Shown here in pieces: positions 1 through 7,932 of a stretch of 14,668 nucleotides of DNA (the first letter of the stretch is position 1; every line of letters starts with the position of its first letter). The translations under genes and the position numbers were made by a program. Origin of the DNA: JADCRZ01 sp041751095 (GTDB lineage Bacteria; Bacteroidota; Bacteroidia; Chitinophagales; Chitinophagaceae); assembly GCA_041751095.1 (NCBI GenBank), contig JBGSYC010000039.1:1-14668 (forward strand). The letters are read 5' to 3'. The notes under the pieces were generated by a model. It was not told the DNA's origin. It did not search any database and worked only from the letters and a program-made list of their open reading frames with translations.

Positions 1-84
1 GCATTTTGAAAATAATTCACTTCGAACTGGCAGGGTTAATGAAGCTGTTAAATACATCTATATAATAAACAGCAACTTAGGCGA

Positions 85-125
85 AAATAAAAAAGGACAA
101 AATGGGTTTGATACCACTTTGTCCT
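85..125 (-). terminator. Rho-independent terminator of tRNA-Pro
   Basis: Read on the minus strand just after the tRNA 3' end, an AGGACAAA-type stem (arms at 114-125 and 94-106, about 11-12 bp with one G/A mismatch) closes on a short loop. It is followed by a T-rich tract (94 down to 85, TTTTTTATTTT). This is a classical intrinsic terminator, 7 nt downstream of the tRNA. Confidence 0.85.
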
Positions 126-131
126 GTCAAG

Positions 132-205
132 TCGGGATGACCGGATTCGAACCAGCGGCCTCTTCGTCCCGAACGAAGCGCGCTACCGGGCTGCGCTACA
201 TCCCG
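132..205 (-). tRNA. tRNA-Pro (anticodon CGG)
   Basis: The minus strand folds as a complete 74-nt cloverleaf. The 7-bp acceptor stem is CGGGATG/CATCCCG with discriminator A at 132. The D stem is GCGC/GCGC with an AGCCCGGTA loop. The anticodon stem is CTTCG/CGAAG with loop TTCGGGA, giving anticodon CGG, which reads proline codon CCG. The variable loop is 5 nt, and the T arm carries the TTCGAAT loop. The CCA end is not encoded, so it must be added enzymatically. The gene has its own promoter and terminator and is divergent from the M13 peptidase gene. Isotype and boundaries are clear from the fold alone. Confidence 0.97.
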
Positions 206-215
206 AATTACCCCA

Positions 216-245
216 CAAATTTATCAATTATTTACACGTCCAAAA
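216..245 (-). promoter_or_regulatory. Promoter of tRNA-Pro (Bacteroidota type)
   Basis: On the minus strand TAAATTTG (223-216) matches the Bacteroidota -7 consensus TAnnTTTG exactly. A TTTTG (245-241) sits 17 bp upstream as the -33 element. Transcription would begin just before the mature 5' end at 205. Confidence 0.75.
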
Positions 246-306
246 TTCCCTCAGAGGTGAAAAATGAAATCAATATATTTATCTTTCTTCCGGTAAAAAA
301 CACATC

Positions 307-2361
307 ATGAAACGCAAATTTTCAGTTCCACTCCTTTCGTTAGTCATGCTCGTAATTTCCTGCAATCAAAAAGACGCTTCCTCAAAGCCGGATTTTCTTG
401 CTGCTAACCTCGATACTACCGTGAGCCCGGCGGAAGACTTCTTTCAGTATGCAAACGGCGGGTGGATAAAAAACAATAAGATTCCTGAAGCAGAAAGCGG
501 ATGGGGCATCGGTAACCTGGTGCAGGAAGAAATTTATGCCCGTCTGAAAAAAATCAATGAGGATGCCGTCAGGGATAATGCAAAAAAAGGTACCATCACC
601 CAAAAAATAGGCGACTTCTGGTACAGCGGTATGGATACCGACAACATTGAACAATCAGGGCTGAAGCCCCTAAAGGCAGACCTCGACAGAATTGACAGCA
701 TCCGAGGGATCAATGATCTCGTTAACGTAGTCGCAGACCTTCATACAAAAGGTGTTGGCGTACTGTTTGGTGATTATGTGGCACAGGATGATAAGAATAG
801 CGAAAAAATGGTTTACCAGCTTGTACAGGGTGGTTTGGGAATGCCCAATCGTGACTATTATTTTAATGCCGACGAGCGATCCCTTGGCGTTAGAAAAGCT
901 TACCAAAAATACCTGTACAAAACATTTATGCAGTTGTCAAAAGAATTCGGATCACCGGTAAATGATACCGCAGTATTTGCGAAAAAAACAGATGCCGTTT
1001 ATGCTCTCGAGACGAAGCTCGCTTCGTCGTCACGCAAATTAGCCGACCTGCGTGACCCTTATAAAAATTACCATAAGATGACCTCCACCGCTCTCGGTAA
1101 ACTGGCCAGCAATATCAACTGGGCCGCCTATTGGGAAAAAGGCGGTATCCCAAATCCTGATACCGTAGTTGTAGGCCAGCCTGAATTTTATTCCGCTTTA
1201 ACGAATGAGTTAAAAAACAGCAGTATCGAAGACTGGAAAAATTACCTGCGTTTCCACCTCATCATGGAAAATGCGCCTTATCTCGATAAGGAAACTTATG
1301 GAAATTACTTTGAATACCGCAAAACCTTAACGGGGGCGAGCGAACCACGGCCACGCTGGAAAAGGGTGCTTGATGCAGAAGAAAACGCTATGGGTGAAGC
1401 TTTGGGTCAGCTATTCGTACAAGAATACTTTAATGAAAAAGCCAAAAAGCGTTACACCGATCTTGTAGAGGCTGTGCGTGAAGTTTACAAACAACGCATT
1501 CTTCAGTTAAACTGGATGAGCGACAGCACAAAACAAAAAGCATTGAAAAAGCTGGCGAAGATTTCCCAAAAGGTCGGGTTTCCCGATAAGTGGAAAGATT
1601 TCAGTGCTTTAAAAATCGACCAGGGCCCCTTTGTTTCAAACGTGCAGCGGGCAAACCAGTGGTGGCACATTTACATGATCAGCAAGCTGAATAAACCCGT
1701 TGACCGCACAGAATGGCAAATGAGCCCGCAGACATATAACGCCTATTATAACCCTGGCAACAACGAGATCGTTCTGCCCGCCGGGATATTTGCGGTGCCA
1801 GGATTGAGGGATGAAGAATTAGACGATGCCTTCGTTTATGGATACGCGGGAGCATCTACGATCGGACACGAGATCACCCATGGCTTTGACGACCAGGGCC
1901 GCCAGTACGACCCCCAAGGCAATCTTATGAACTGGTGGCAACCCACCGATGAAATTCAATTCCGTGAAAAGGCCAAAAAGATTGTAAGCCAGTTCAACGA
2001 ATACAATCCTGTTGATACATTACACATCAACGGTGAGGCCACGCAGGGAGAGAATATAGCAGACCTTGGTGGCTTACTGCTTGGCCTGGAAGCCTTCAAA
2101 AAAACCGCAGCTTACAAAAAGAACGAAAAGATCGGCGGTCTTACACCCCTCCAAAGATATTTTATCGGGTACGCCTATGGGTGGATGTACCAGGTACGGA
2201 AAGAACGCCTGGCATCACAGGTGATAACAGACGTTCACTCGCCCGCCAGAGAAAGGGTAAACGGACCGGTTGTAAATGTGCCGGAGTTCTACGAGGCATT
2301 TCAGGTAAAGCCTGGCGCAAAAATGTACCGGGCCGATACGCTGAGGGTAAACATCTGGTAG
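307..2361 (+). CDS. M13 family zinc metallopeptidase lipoprotein (PepO/neprilysin-like)
   Basis: The product is a 684-residue secreted zinc endopeptidase of the M13 (neprilysin/PepO) family, expected to cut short peptides in the envelope. Residues 1-19 form a lipoprotein signal ending in lipobox VIS-C19, so the mature protein should be lipid-anchored. The catalytic motif HEITH (H521, E522, H525) and the second motif GENIADLGG (third zinc ligand E582, D586) are both intact. The NAYYNP substrate-binding segment lies upstream of HEITH, and the chain ends in W as in neprilysins. Length is normal for the family. The ATG at 307 is chosen because the signal peptide starts directly there; no Shine-Dalgarno precedes it. 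It is transcribed away from tRNA-Pro and towards the epimerase gene. The natural substrate is not predictable. Confidence 0.96.
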   Translation: MKRKFSVPLLSLVMLVISCNQKDASSKPDFLAANLDTTVSPAEDFFQYANGGWIKNNKIPEAESGWGIGNLVQEEIYARLKKINEDAVRDNAKKGTITQKIGDFWYSGMDTDNIEQSGLKPLKADLDRIDSIRGINDLVNVVADLHTKGVGVLFGDYVAQDDKNSEKMVYQLVQGGLGMPNRDYYFNADERSLGVRKAYQKYLYKTFMQLSKEFGSPVNDTAVFAKKTDAVYALETKLASSSRKLADLRDPYKNYHKMTSTALGKLASNINWAAYWEKGGIPNPDTVVVGQPEFYSALTNELKNSSIEDWKNYLRFHLIMENAPYLDKETYGNYFEYRKTLTGASEPRPRWKRVLDAEENAMGEALGQLFVQEYFNEKAKKRYTDLVEAVREVYKQRILQLNWMSDSTKQKALKKLAKISQKVGFPDKWKDFSALKIDQGPFVSNVQRANQWWHIYMISKLNKPVDRTEWQMSPQTYNAYYNPGNNEIVLPAGIFAVPGLRDEELDDAFVYGYAGASTIGHEITHGFDDQGRQYDPQGNLMNWWQPTDEIQFREKAKKIVSQFNEYNPVDTLHINGEATQGENIADLGGLLLGLEAFKKTAAYKKNEKIGGLTPLQRYFIGYAYGWMYQVRKERLASQVITDVHSPARERVNGPVVNVPEFYEAFQVKPGAKMYRADTLRVNIW

Positions 2362-2418
2362 CACGCCCACAGGAAACGCATATAAAACCTTTGTAGTTAA
2401 ATAATGTAAATGATTTAG

Positions 2419-2432
2419 CTGGCTATAGCCAG
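2419..2432. repeat. 14-bp perfect palindrome between convergent genes
   Basis: CTGGCTATAGCCAG is its own reverse complement. It lies in the 94-bp gap between the converging M13 peptidase and epimerase genes. A bidirectional transcription end is possible, but neither side has a T tract, so the terminator reading is weak. Confidence 0.35.
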
Positions 2433-2455
2433 AGTTCCTTATAGTCCTGAACGGT

Positions 2456-3499
2456 TTAGTTTGCGGTTTTTTGAAACAATCCCTTATACTCAATTCCAAG
2501 GCCGGGTTTGTCAGAATAGATAATTTTCCCCTTTCTCTCCGGATCAAAAGAAATTCCGGTGGCGAGGTCTTCTCTGAGCAGCAGCGGCCCGTCCATATCA
2601 AGGTGATCAGCCAATGGCGCCAGGTGAGCAATGGCGGCAGAACCGATGGTGCTTTCGTTCATGCTTCCGATCATGACATCCATTTCCAGTTCCCTTGCTT
2701 TAGTGATCATTCTACGGGCGGGTGTTATGCCGCTGCATTTTGTAAGCTTGATGTTTATGCCATGAAAATGCCGGTGGCATTTTTCCACATCTGCCTCCAT
2801 CACGCAGCTTTCATCCGCTATCAGGGGCAATACAGACTGATGATACAAAACTTTCATACCTTCCCAATTGTCTTTAGCCAGGGGCTGCTCAATAAATTCA
2901 ACACCTAACTCTTTGAATACCGGAATTTTTTCAAGCGCTTCTTCTGTCGTCCAGCCGGCATTTGCATCCACCCTGAATGTAGCGTCAGTATGCCCTCGCA
3001 ATGCCTCCATGATCCCGATGTCACCTGCCGTACCCAATTTGATCTTGTAAACAGGCCACGGCTTCTCCTGCATTTTTTCGATCATCTTTTCAACAGAATC
3101 GATCCCTATGGTATAATCAGTAACAGGACAGTTGGCCGTTTCAAGGTTCCATAACCGGTACAAAGGCTTATTTTTTATCTTTCCGTAAATATCCCAGGCT
3201 GCCATATCAAGCGCGCAAACCAGGAAACTGTTTTTTGGCAACAGGTGGTGCAGGTAATGCCAGTAACGTTCGGGATCAGTTAACGAGAACTTCTCTATGA
3301 ACATCTTTTTGGTTTCCAGGTCTTCTATCATTTTCACAACGGGAATGTCATAATAAGCAATGGCGGGCGCTTCACCATATCCTTTGATGCCATTGAAATC
3401 CAGTTCAACCACAAGGGTAGGCTGGTGTGTTTTTGTTCCGCGGGATATGGTAAAGGGATACGTAAAGGCAAGCTCAAATGAAAAATAATTACACTTCAT
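2456..3499 (-). CDS. Dipeptide epimerase (enolase superfamily, MLE subgroup)
   Basis: The 347-residue protein has the enolase-superfamily capping domain followed by a TIM-like barrel. Every catalytic element of the muconate-lactonizing subgroup is visible: KxK (K152, K154), Mg2+ ligands D178 (VDAN), E204 (IEQP) and D229 (ADES), and the opposite-face lysine K251 in NIKLTK. The DMD motif (D301, D303) near the C-terminus is characteristic of dipeptide epimerases, where it holds the substrate's amino group. The reaction is epimerisation of a dipeptide alpha carbon, for example L-Ala-D/L-Glu in murein peptide recycling. Bacteroidota members are known to vary in preference, so the exact dipeptide is open. 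The protein is cytoplasmic. The gene converges with the M13 peptidase gene, and start ATG 3499 has no Shine-Dalgarno. Confidence 0.93.
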   Translation of the reverse strand: MKCNYFSFELAFTYPFTISRGTKTHQPTLVVELDFNGIKGYGEAPAIAYYDIPVVKMIEDLETKKMFIEKFSLTDPERYWHYLHHLLPKNSFLVCALDMAAWDIYGKIKNKPLYRLWNLETANCPVTDYTIGIDSVEKMIEKMQEKPWPVYKIKLGTAGDIGIMEALRGHTDATFRVDANAGWTTEEALEKIPVFKELGVEFIEQPLAKDNWEGMKVLYHQSVLPLIADESCVMEADVEKCHRHFHGINIKLTKCSGITPARRMITKARELEMDVMIGSMNESTIGSAAIAHLAPLADHLDMDGPLLLREDLATGISFDPERKGKIIYSDKPGLGIEYKGLFQKTAN

Positions 3500-3805
3500 T
3501 ATTTAAATATACGAAGCCCTGTTTTGTCGGAACTGCGAATTGCTGAATAGACACTCCGCGAATAAATCTCTGAACCTCCGGTTTGCGGGAATAACCGATT
3601 TCGCTGCTCCGGGATTTACAGATGCCTGCCGCAATAAGTCTGTTGCCGAAGTATACAGTTAAGCCCGAATAATTATAATTACTCTCAATCAGCCCGGCAG
3701 AATCATTTGATCAGCCAAATCCCGGCTCAGACATCATTATACTTTAACATCATCACAGGCAATTCCAATGCACCTTGCATCGTTAACCCCAAACATTGTA
3801 GCTTT
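3500..3805. other. Divergent intergenic region, no gene seen
   Basis: This 306-bp stretch separates the divergent epimerase and tonB-like genes. I find no RNA gene or convincing small ORF. It contains the tonB-like promoter near its right end. On the minus strand TATATTTA, about 10 bp before the epimerase start, is a one-mismatch -7 box. The open frame from a TTG at 3707 into the TonB-like protein is treated as untranslated. Confidence 0.5.
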
Positions 3806-3806
3806 A
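3775..3806 (+). promoter_or_regulatory. Likely promoter of the TonB-like gene
   Basis: TTG (3775-3777) and TAGCTTTA (3799-3806, one mismatch to TAnnTTTG) are separated by 21 bp. Transcription would start near 3812. That lies beyond the TTG at 3707 and even the ATG at 3806, and would favour initiation at ATG 3824. Confidence 0.45.
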
Positions 3807-4696
3807 TGGTTAATTCATACGGAATGACCGGAAAATTTGAGACGCAAAAAAATATCAAAGCAGGCAGCTATACAATGATCATTTGTGTTGTGCTTATTTT
3901 GCTGTTTATTTTCGTAAAGTGGACAACCCCCACTTTTCCGCTGCCGGCTATTGAGGAAGGTATTGAAGTCAATCTCGGAAGCAGCGATGCGGGGTCTGGT
4001 AACGACCAGCCGTATGAGCCTGGTCCGCCTGCTCCCCGCGAACAGCAGCAGTATACACCGCCGCAGCCCGTTGCAGCAGAAAACGAACCGGTTAAAGATG
4101 TTGAAACAGATGACAATGAAGACGCTCCTGCGATAAAAAGACCACCTGTCGCAAAACCCGATGCGGCGAAAATAACAGAAAAGGAAGTTGTTAAAAGTAA
4201 ACCCGCAAGGAAGCCCGATCCCGTCTCGGAGCCTGCACCTCTACCGCCAAAACCAAAAGCGGTTTTCAAAGGTGTAAATGGCACAGGTACCGGAGGCAAT
4301 GAGGCAGAAACCTACAAAAAAGGAGGCAGTGAAGGCATAGCAGGTGGCAAAGGTGACCAGGGAAGGCCCGGAGGAGATCCGAACAGCAAAAATTATGAAG
4401 GCAGTGGCGGAAGAGGCAACTCAGGAGTAAGCATTTCACGCGGCCTTCAGGGAAGAAGATTTTCAAGCCTTCCTTCGTTTGAAGATGACTTTAATGAGAA
4501 TGCAAAGGTGGCCGTGGATATCAAAGTTGACGAGAGCGGCAAAGTTGTCTCTGCCGTTTATCAGCCCCGGGGCTCCACCACAGCAGCGGCCGCGCTGAAA
4601 TCAATCGCTATCCGTAAAGCTATGTCTATAAAGATGACGGCCGGAAATGAAGAATCTTTTGGGACGCTCATCTTTAATTTCAGGTTGAAGAACTAA
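3806..4696 (+). CDS. TonB-like energy transducer protein
   Basis: Counted from ATG 3806 the protein has 296 residues. It has a short cytoplasmic N-terminus and one membrane helix (about 22-38). A long proline/acidic/lysine-rich periplasmic linker (about 60-155) is followed by a glycine-rich stretch (about 155-210). The C-terminal domain (about 220-296) has the TonB_C pattern of beta strand, DESGKV turn, helix and final strand. This is the architecture of proteins that couple inner-membrane proton flow to outer-membrane receptors. ExbB and ExbD, the usual partners, are not in the window; the upstream neighbour is a divergent metabolic gene. The start is uncertain: ATG 3806, ATG 3824 (favoured by the promoter position) and TTG 3707 are in the same frame. 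A structural role other than TonB proper is possible. Confidence 0.85.
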   Translation: MVNSYGMTGKFETQKNIKAGSYTMIICVVLILLFIFVKWTTPTFPLPAIEEGIEVNLGSSDAGSGNDQPYEPGPPAPREQQQYTPPQPVAAENEPVKDVETDDNEDAPAIKRPPVAKPDAAKITEKEVVKSKPARKPDPVSEPAPLPPKPKAVFKGVNGTGTGGNEAETYKKGGSEGIAGGKGDQGRPGGDPNSKNYEGSGGRGNSGVSISRGLQGRRFSSLPSFEDDFNENAKVAVDIKVDESGKVVSAVYQPRGSTTAAAALKSIAIRKAMSIKMTAGNEESFGTLIFNFRLKN

Positions 4697-4699
4697 TAA

Positions 4700-4726
4700 C
4701 CGCTGTGAACAGAATCGCAACAGCGG
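4700..4726 (+). terminator. Possible terminator after the TonB-like gene
   Basis: Four nucleotides after the stop codon, CCGCTGT (4700-4706) pairs with ACAGCGG (4720-4726) over a 13-nt loop. It is followed by ATTCTTCCCTT and a small CCCTTCGGG hairpin. The T tract is poor, so this is a tentative terminator. It fits with folC having its own promoter. Confidence 0.4.
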
Positions 4727-4873
4727 ATTCTTCCCTTCGGGATCAAATACTTCAAAGGCAAATAATCTTGTGTTTTAGCTTGTCCCGGGTTCGTTGCCGA
4801 CCCACATAGTTTCAATCCGTGCGAAATTTGCAAAGCAACCCGGATTTAAGTACGCGTTTATGATTTGAGTCCT

Positions 4874-4881
4874 TAGCTTTG
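4874..4881 (+). promoter_or_regulatory. -7 box upstream of folC
   Basis: TAGCTTTG is an exact match to the Bacteroidota TAnnTTTG box and lies 15 bp before ATG 4897. No clean TTG -33 element is present. An inverted repeat AATCCG/CGGATT (4814-4819, 4841-4846) lies just upstream of the expected -33 area. Confidence 0.55.
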
Positions 4882-4896
4882 GCGGCCAATACGCTC

Positions 4897-6195
4897 ATGA
4901 CTTACGAACAAACACTTGAATATCTTTATTCGCAGTTGCCGATGTTCAGCCGCACGGGGGCTGATGCCATCAAAACAGACATTACCAATACCGTGATTCT
5001 GTGCGGACATTTGGGTGACCCTCAGCATAAGTTCAGGTCAATTCACGTTGCCGGTACCAACGGCAAGGGTTCAACGAGCCATATGCTTGCAGCAATTTTT
5101 CAAACTGCAGGTTACAAAACAGGATTGTATACTTCCCCGCACCTTAAAGATTTTCGTGAACGCATTAAGGTTGATGGAGAGATGATTTCACAGGATTTCG
5201 TAGTGGATTTCGTCGGGCGGCTTCAGCCACTGATCAAAGAAATAGCGCCTTCATTCTTCGAGATCACTGTTGCCATGGCTTTTGAATATTTTGTGTTAAG
5301 CCAGGTTGAGATAGCTATTGTGGAAGTAGGCCTTGGCGGGCGGTTAGACAGCACAAACATCATTACTCCTGAACTTAGCATCATCACCAATATAGCCTGG
5401 GATCACATGAATATTTTGGGGGATAACCTGGAAAAGATTGCATTCGAAAAGGCCGGCATCATCAAGACAAGCGTTCCTGTGGTTATTGGGGAACACCAGC
5501 CAGCCATAGCTCATATATTCACAGAAAAAGCGCAACAGGAACATGCACCGATTGTTTTTGCCAACGAGAAAAGATTTGTTGCCGACTGGAAGTTCGACAA
5601 GCATATGCTGATAGCAGAAGTTACCCGGGCGCATGGAGATGAAAAAACTTTTTACCACCTCGACCTTGCAGGGATCTATCAGACAAAAAATTTACTGACT
5701 GTACTGGAAGCCGTTTCCATAATGCAGGAAAAATGGAAGATCACTGAATCACATGTGCACAGAGGATTGACAAAGGTAAAGAAACTAACAGGGCTGCACG
5801 GGCGATGGGAAACCATTCACGAGCATCCGTCAGTTGTGCTGGATGTCGGTCACAATGAAGATGGCATTAAAGCTATTGCCGCTCAGTTGGAGCTGACAAC
5901 TTATCACCACCTGTTTATTGTTATCGGAATGGTTAAGGACAAAGAAACGGACAAAGTTTTACAATACCTCCCTAAAACAGCTACGTACTTTTTTACGCGC
6001 GCACAGATACCACGGGCTTTGCCCGAAGATGAACTTGCTTTGGCAGGAAAGAACGCAGGATTGTCCGGGCATCACTATCCTGAGGTGAACATTGCCTTGA
6101 GGGCCGCTATGTCGCATGCAGGCAGGGAGGATCTTATCCTCGTATGTGGAAGCGTATTTGTGGTGGGGGAAGTTGATCGAAAAAGTTTACACTAA
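4897..6195 (+). CDS. folC: Bifunctional folylpolyglutamate / dihydrofolate synthase
   Basis: The 432-residue FolC/Mur-ligase-type enzyme adds glutamate to dihydropteroate and folates using ATP, in the cytoplasm. The Mur-ligase P-loop GTNGKGS is at 53-59. It is followed by YTSPHLKDFRERI (about 78-90), EVGLGGRLDSTN, which is typical of FolC, and the C-terminal domain motif DVGHNEDG (316-323). Length is normal. ATG 4897 is preferred over the in-frame TTG at 4879, because the TTG lies inside the -7 promoter box and would not be transcribed; homologues also start with an MTYE-like sequence (family knowledge from memory). No Shine-Dalgarno is visible. The next gene downstream is 182 bp away. Confidence 0.96.
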   Translation: MTYEQTLEYLYSQLPMFSRTGADAIKTDITNTVILCGHLGDPQHKFRSIHVAGTNGKGSTSHMLAAIFQTAGYKTGLYTSPHLKDFRERIKVDGEMISQDFVVDFVGRLQPLIKEIAPSFFEITVAMAFEYFVLSQVEIAIVEVGLGGRLDSTNIITPELSIITNIAWDHMNILGDNLEKIAFEKAGIIKTSVPVVIGEHQPAIAHIFTEKAQQEHAPIVFANEKRFVADWKFDKHMLIAEVTRAHGDEKTFYHLDLAGIYQTKNLLTVLEAVSIMQEKWKITESHVHRGLTKVKKLTGLHGRWETIHEHPSVVLDVGHNEDGIKAIAAQLELTTYHHLFIVIGMVKDKETDKVLQYLPKTATYFFTRAQIPRALPEDELALAGKNAGLSGHHYPEVNIALRAAMSHAGREDLILVCGSVFVVGEVDRKSLH

Positions 6196-6367
6196 AACCC
6201 GCACCCCTTCCAGGATGTGGCGCTGTGGAATTGCACACGGGCATTCATCCAACGAAAGACAAAAAAGAACTACGGTTGAATAAAGACACTATATGAAAGC
6301 ATGCGAGAAGTGAAGGTGAGAATGAAGAGAGTCATAAATATATCTGGAACTATAATCTAATCTATGT

Positions 6368-6373
6368 AAGGAG
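6368..6373 (+). promoter_or_regulatory. Shine-Dalgarno of the membrane hydroxylase gene
   Basis: AAGGAG lies 4 nt before ATG 6378 and fixes that start. It is the only strong Shine-Dalgarno in the window; the other genes have none, as is usual in Bacteroidota. A TATAAT hexamer at 6351-6356 lies just upstream. Confidence 0.7.
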
Positions 6374-6377
6374 AATT

Positions 6378-7205
6378 ATGAATCTGATAAGGCGTGTTTT
6401 CGATTTCAAAGGCGCACCTATACTGGCAGGTGTTTTTATCCTTTTATGCATGGCTGAAAGCAAACGGCAATTGCGAAAGAGAAATCAGCCGCGCCTAAAG
6501 CGAGTAGTAATTAATTCCATCGTTTCCATTCCTGCCTTTACACTCCTGCGATTTTTATTTCTCCCTGTAATGGTAAAGCTGGCGATTAAAAATAAAAGTT
6601 TGCAATGGGGGTTGAATTATCAATACGGAGGCCCCGCGATTGCTAAAGGGTTCATCGCCTTTTTGATAATGGATTATACAAACTATCTATGGCATGTGTT
6701 AAACCATAAAATACCAGCGCTTTGGCGTTTTCATGTGGTACATCATTCTGATTGTGACCTGGATGTTACAACGGCTTTACGTTTTCATTACGGTGAATTG
6801 ATTGGTTCAGTATTTTACAGAGGTGCTTTTGTTTTTATTTCAGGTGCGACAGCATTTGAGGTGCTGCTGTATGAAATATTGTTTGAAGGCGCTACGCAAT
6901 TTCATCACAGCAACTGGAAGCTGCCCTGCACATTTGAAAGCTTCTTAAATAAGCTGATTGTCACGCCCAGGATGCATGGTATTCATCATTCAATGGTCCG
7001 GCAGCAAACAGACAGTAATTATTCCGTGATATTTTCCTTCTGGGATCGCCTGCACAACACCGTTCGGTTAAATGTCTCACAGGATTCAATTGTTACCGGT
7101 GTGCCTTCTTACAGCAATCCTGATGAGCTTACCATTGGCTATTTATTGAAGCTTCCTTTCACTAAAATTAGGAAGTGGGAAGAATTAAGTGATGTAAAAA
7201 CCTGA
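6378..7205 (+). CDS. Fatty acid hydroxylase / sterol desaturase family membrane protein
   Basis: This 275-residue integral membrane protein belongs to the fatty acid hydroxylase superfamily of di-iron enzymes that hydroxylate or desaturate lipids with O2. Hydrophobic segments lie at about 11-25, 45-70, 88-105 and 140-170. The iron-binding histidines are in place: HVLNH (H106, H110), HVVHH (H119, H122, H123), H137, FHH (H176, H177) and HGIHH (H200, H203, H204). FWDRLH follows, as in family members. The substrate cannot be read from the sequence; carotenoid, fatty acid and sterol-like lipids are all options. The start is fixed by AAGGAG. The gene appears somewhat A+T-richer than its neighbours by eye, and together with its unusual Shine-Dalgarno this hints at later acquisition. 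It converges with the NUDIX gene. Confidence 0.9.
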   Translation: MNLIRRVFDFKGAPILAGVFILLCMAESKRQLRKRNQPRLKRVVINSIVSIPAFTLLRFLFLPVMVKLAIKNKSLQWGLNYQYGGPAIAKGFIAFLIMDYTNYLWHVLNHKIPALWRFHVVHHSDCDLDVTTALRFHYGELIGSVFYRGAFVFISGATAFEVLLYEILFEGATQFHHSNWKLPCTFESFLNKLIVTPRMHGIHHSMVRQQTDSNYSVIFSFWDRLHNTVRLNVSQDSIVTGVPSYSNPDELTIGYLLKLPFTKIRKWEELSDVKT

Positions 7206-7243
7206 TTAGGTAATTAGAGATGCCTTAAACTTTATTTATCGGT

Positions 7244-7263
7244 CAGGAATAATTTTTTTCCTG
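7244..7263. terminator. Weak hairpin between convergent genes
   Basis: CAGGAA (7244-7249) and TTCCTG (7258-7263) flank an A/T-rich loop in the gap between the hydroxylase and NUDIX genes. The stem is only 6 bp and the T run is inside the loop, so termination is only a possibility. Confidence 0.25.
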
Positions 7264-7290
7264 TTCCAGGTTTTGAGATCTCCTGGCAAA

Positions 7291-7848
7291 CTAAGTGAAT
7301 CTCAGCCTTCCCATTTTGAGCAATGCAAAAAATATACAATTGGCATGAACCGACTGCCTGATCTCCTGCCGCATCAGCAGGTCAATGATCTCATCAATGG
7401 ACACCAATACGATTTCAATTTCTTCATTGTGATCCAGGTGCTGTCCTGAAACTTTTCTACCCCCGAGGGCTAAATACATTTCAGTGAAGTTACTCAGCAC
7501 GCCGGGATTTGAAGCAAGTCTTCCGAGGTATTCTACAGCTGGGAAGGAGTATCCTGTCTCCTCAAGCAACTCCCTTTTCATAGCAGTGGCAAAGTCTTCA
7601 CCTTCATCCACAAACCCGCCCGGGGTTTCCAGCAGTACTTCGCTTATGGGATGCCGGTACTGCCTGACGAGGATAACCTGGTTATCTTCGGTAACGGCAA
7701 AAGCCGTGGCAGCTGTAGGAGCTTCCACTACAAAATAAGGATCAACAACTACTCCGTCCTGCCGGAGGCAGCGATCCTTTCTTGCCGTGAAATACATATG
7801 CTTACTGATATATTCGGATGAAAGTGTTTCCCACTTCAGGTTACTCAT
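7291..7848 (-). CDS. NUDIX hydrolase (ADP-ribose pyrophosphatase-like)
   Basis: This 185-residue cytoplasmic NUDIX enzyme cleaves nucleoside diphosphates linked to another moiety. The Nudix box Gx5Ex7REUxEExGU is complete from G78 to Y100 (E84, R92, E93, E96, E97, G99). The preceding VRQYRHP and ETPGG segments are typical of the ADP-ribose/NDP-sugar pyrophosphatase (NudF-like) branch. A house-cleaning role on ADP-ribose or similar compounds is inferred, and the substrate is not proven. It is the last gene of a probable minus-strand group after the YfiT-like gene, with an 84-bp gap. Start ATG 7848 has no Shine-Dalgarno. Confidence 0.93.
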   Translation of the reverse strand: MSNLKWETLSSEYISKHMYFTARKDRCLRQDGVVVDPYFVVEAPTAATAFAVTEDNQVILVRQYRHPISEVLLETPGGFVDEGEDFATAMKRELLEETGYSFPAVEYLGRLASNPGVLSNFTEMYLALGGRKVSGQHLDHNEEIEIVLVSIDEIIDLLMRQEIRQSVHANCIFFALLKMGRLRFT

Positions 7849-7932
7849 ATAATTAGTTTATACGCAAAATCGATTAAAGAATCTGGCATATGGCAATCAC
7901 GTAAATGCTGCATCCTCAGCAGGCATGAATGT

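Noticed and set aside
1..310. Open plus-strand frame running through the tRNA region (TTG start at 119)
   Set aside because: It is antisense to a perfect tRNA-Pro and its terminator, starts at TTG and has no protein character; such frames opposite tRNAs are well-known false genes.
307..3499. Murein-recycling operon of M13 peptidase plus dipeptide epimerase
   Set aside because: The genes are convergent, not co-transcribed, so a shared operon is excluded; a functional link remains speculative.
3707..3805. TTG-initiated N-terminal extension of the TonB-like protein
   Set aside because: The extra 33 residues lie upstream of the likely transcription start and add no signal or domain before the membrane helix.
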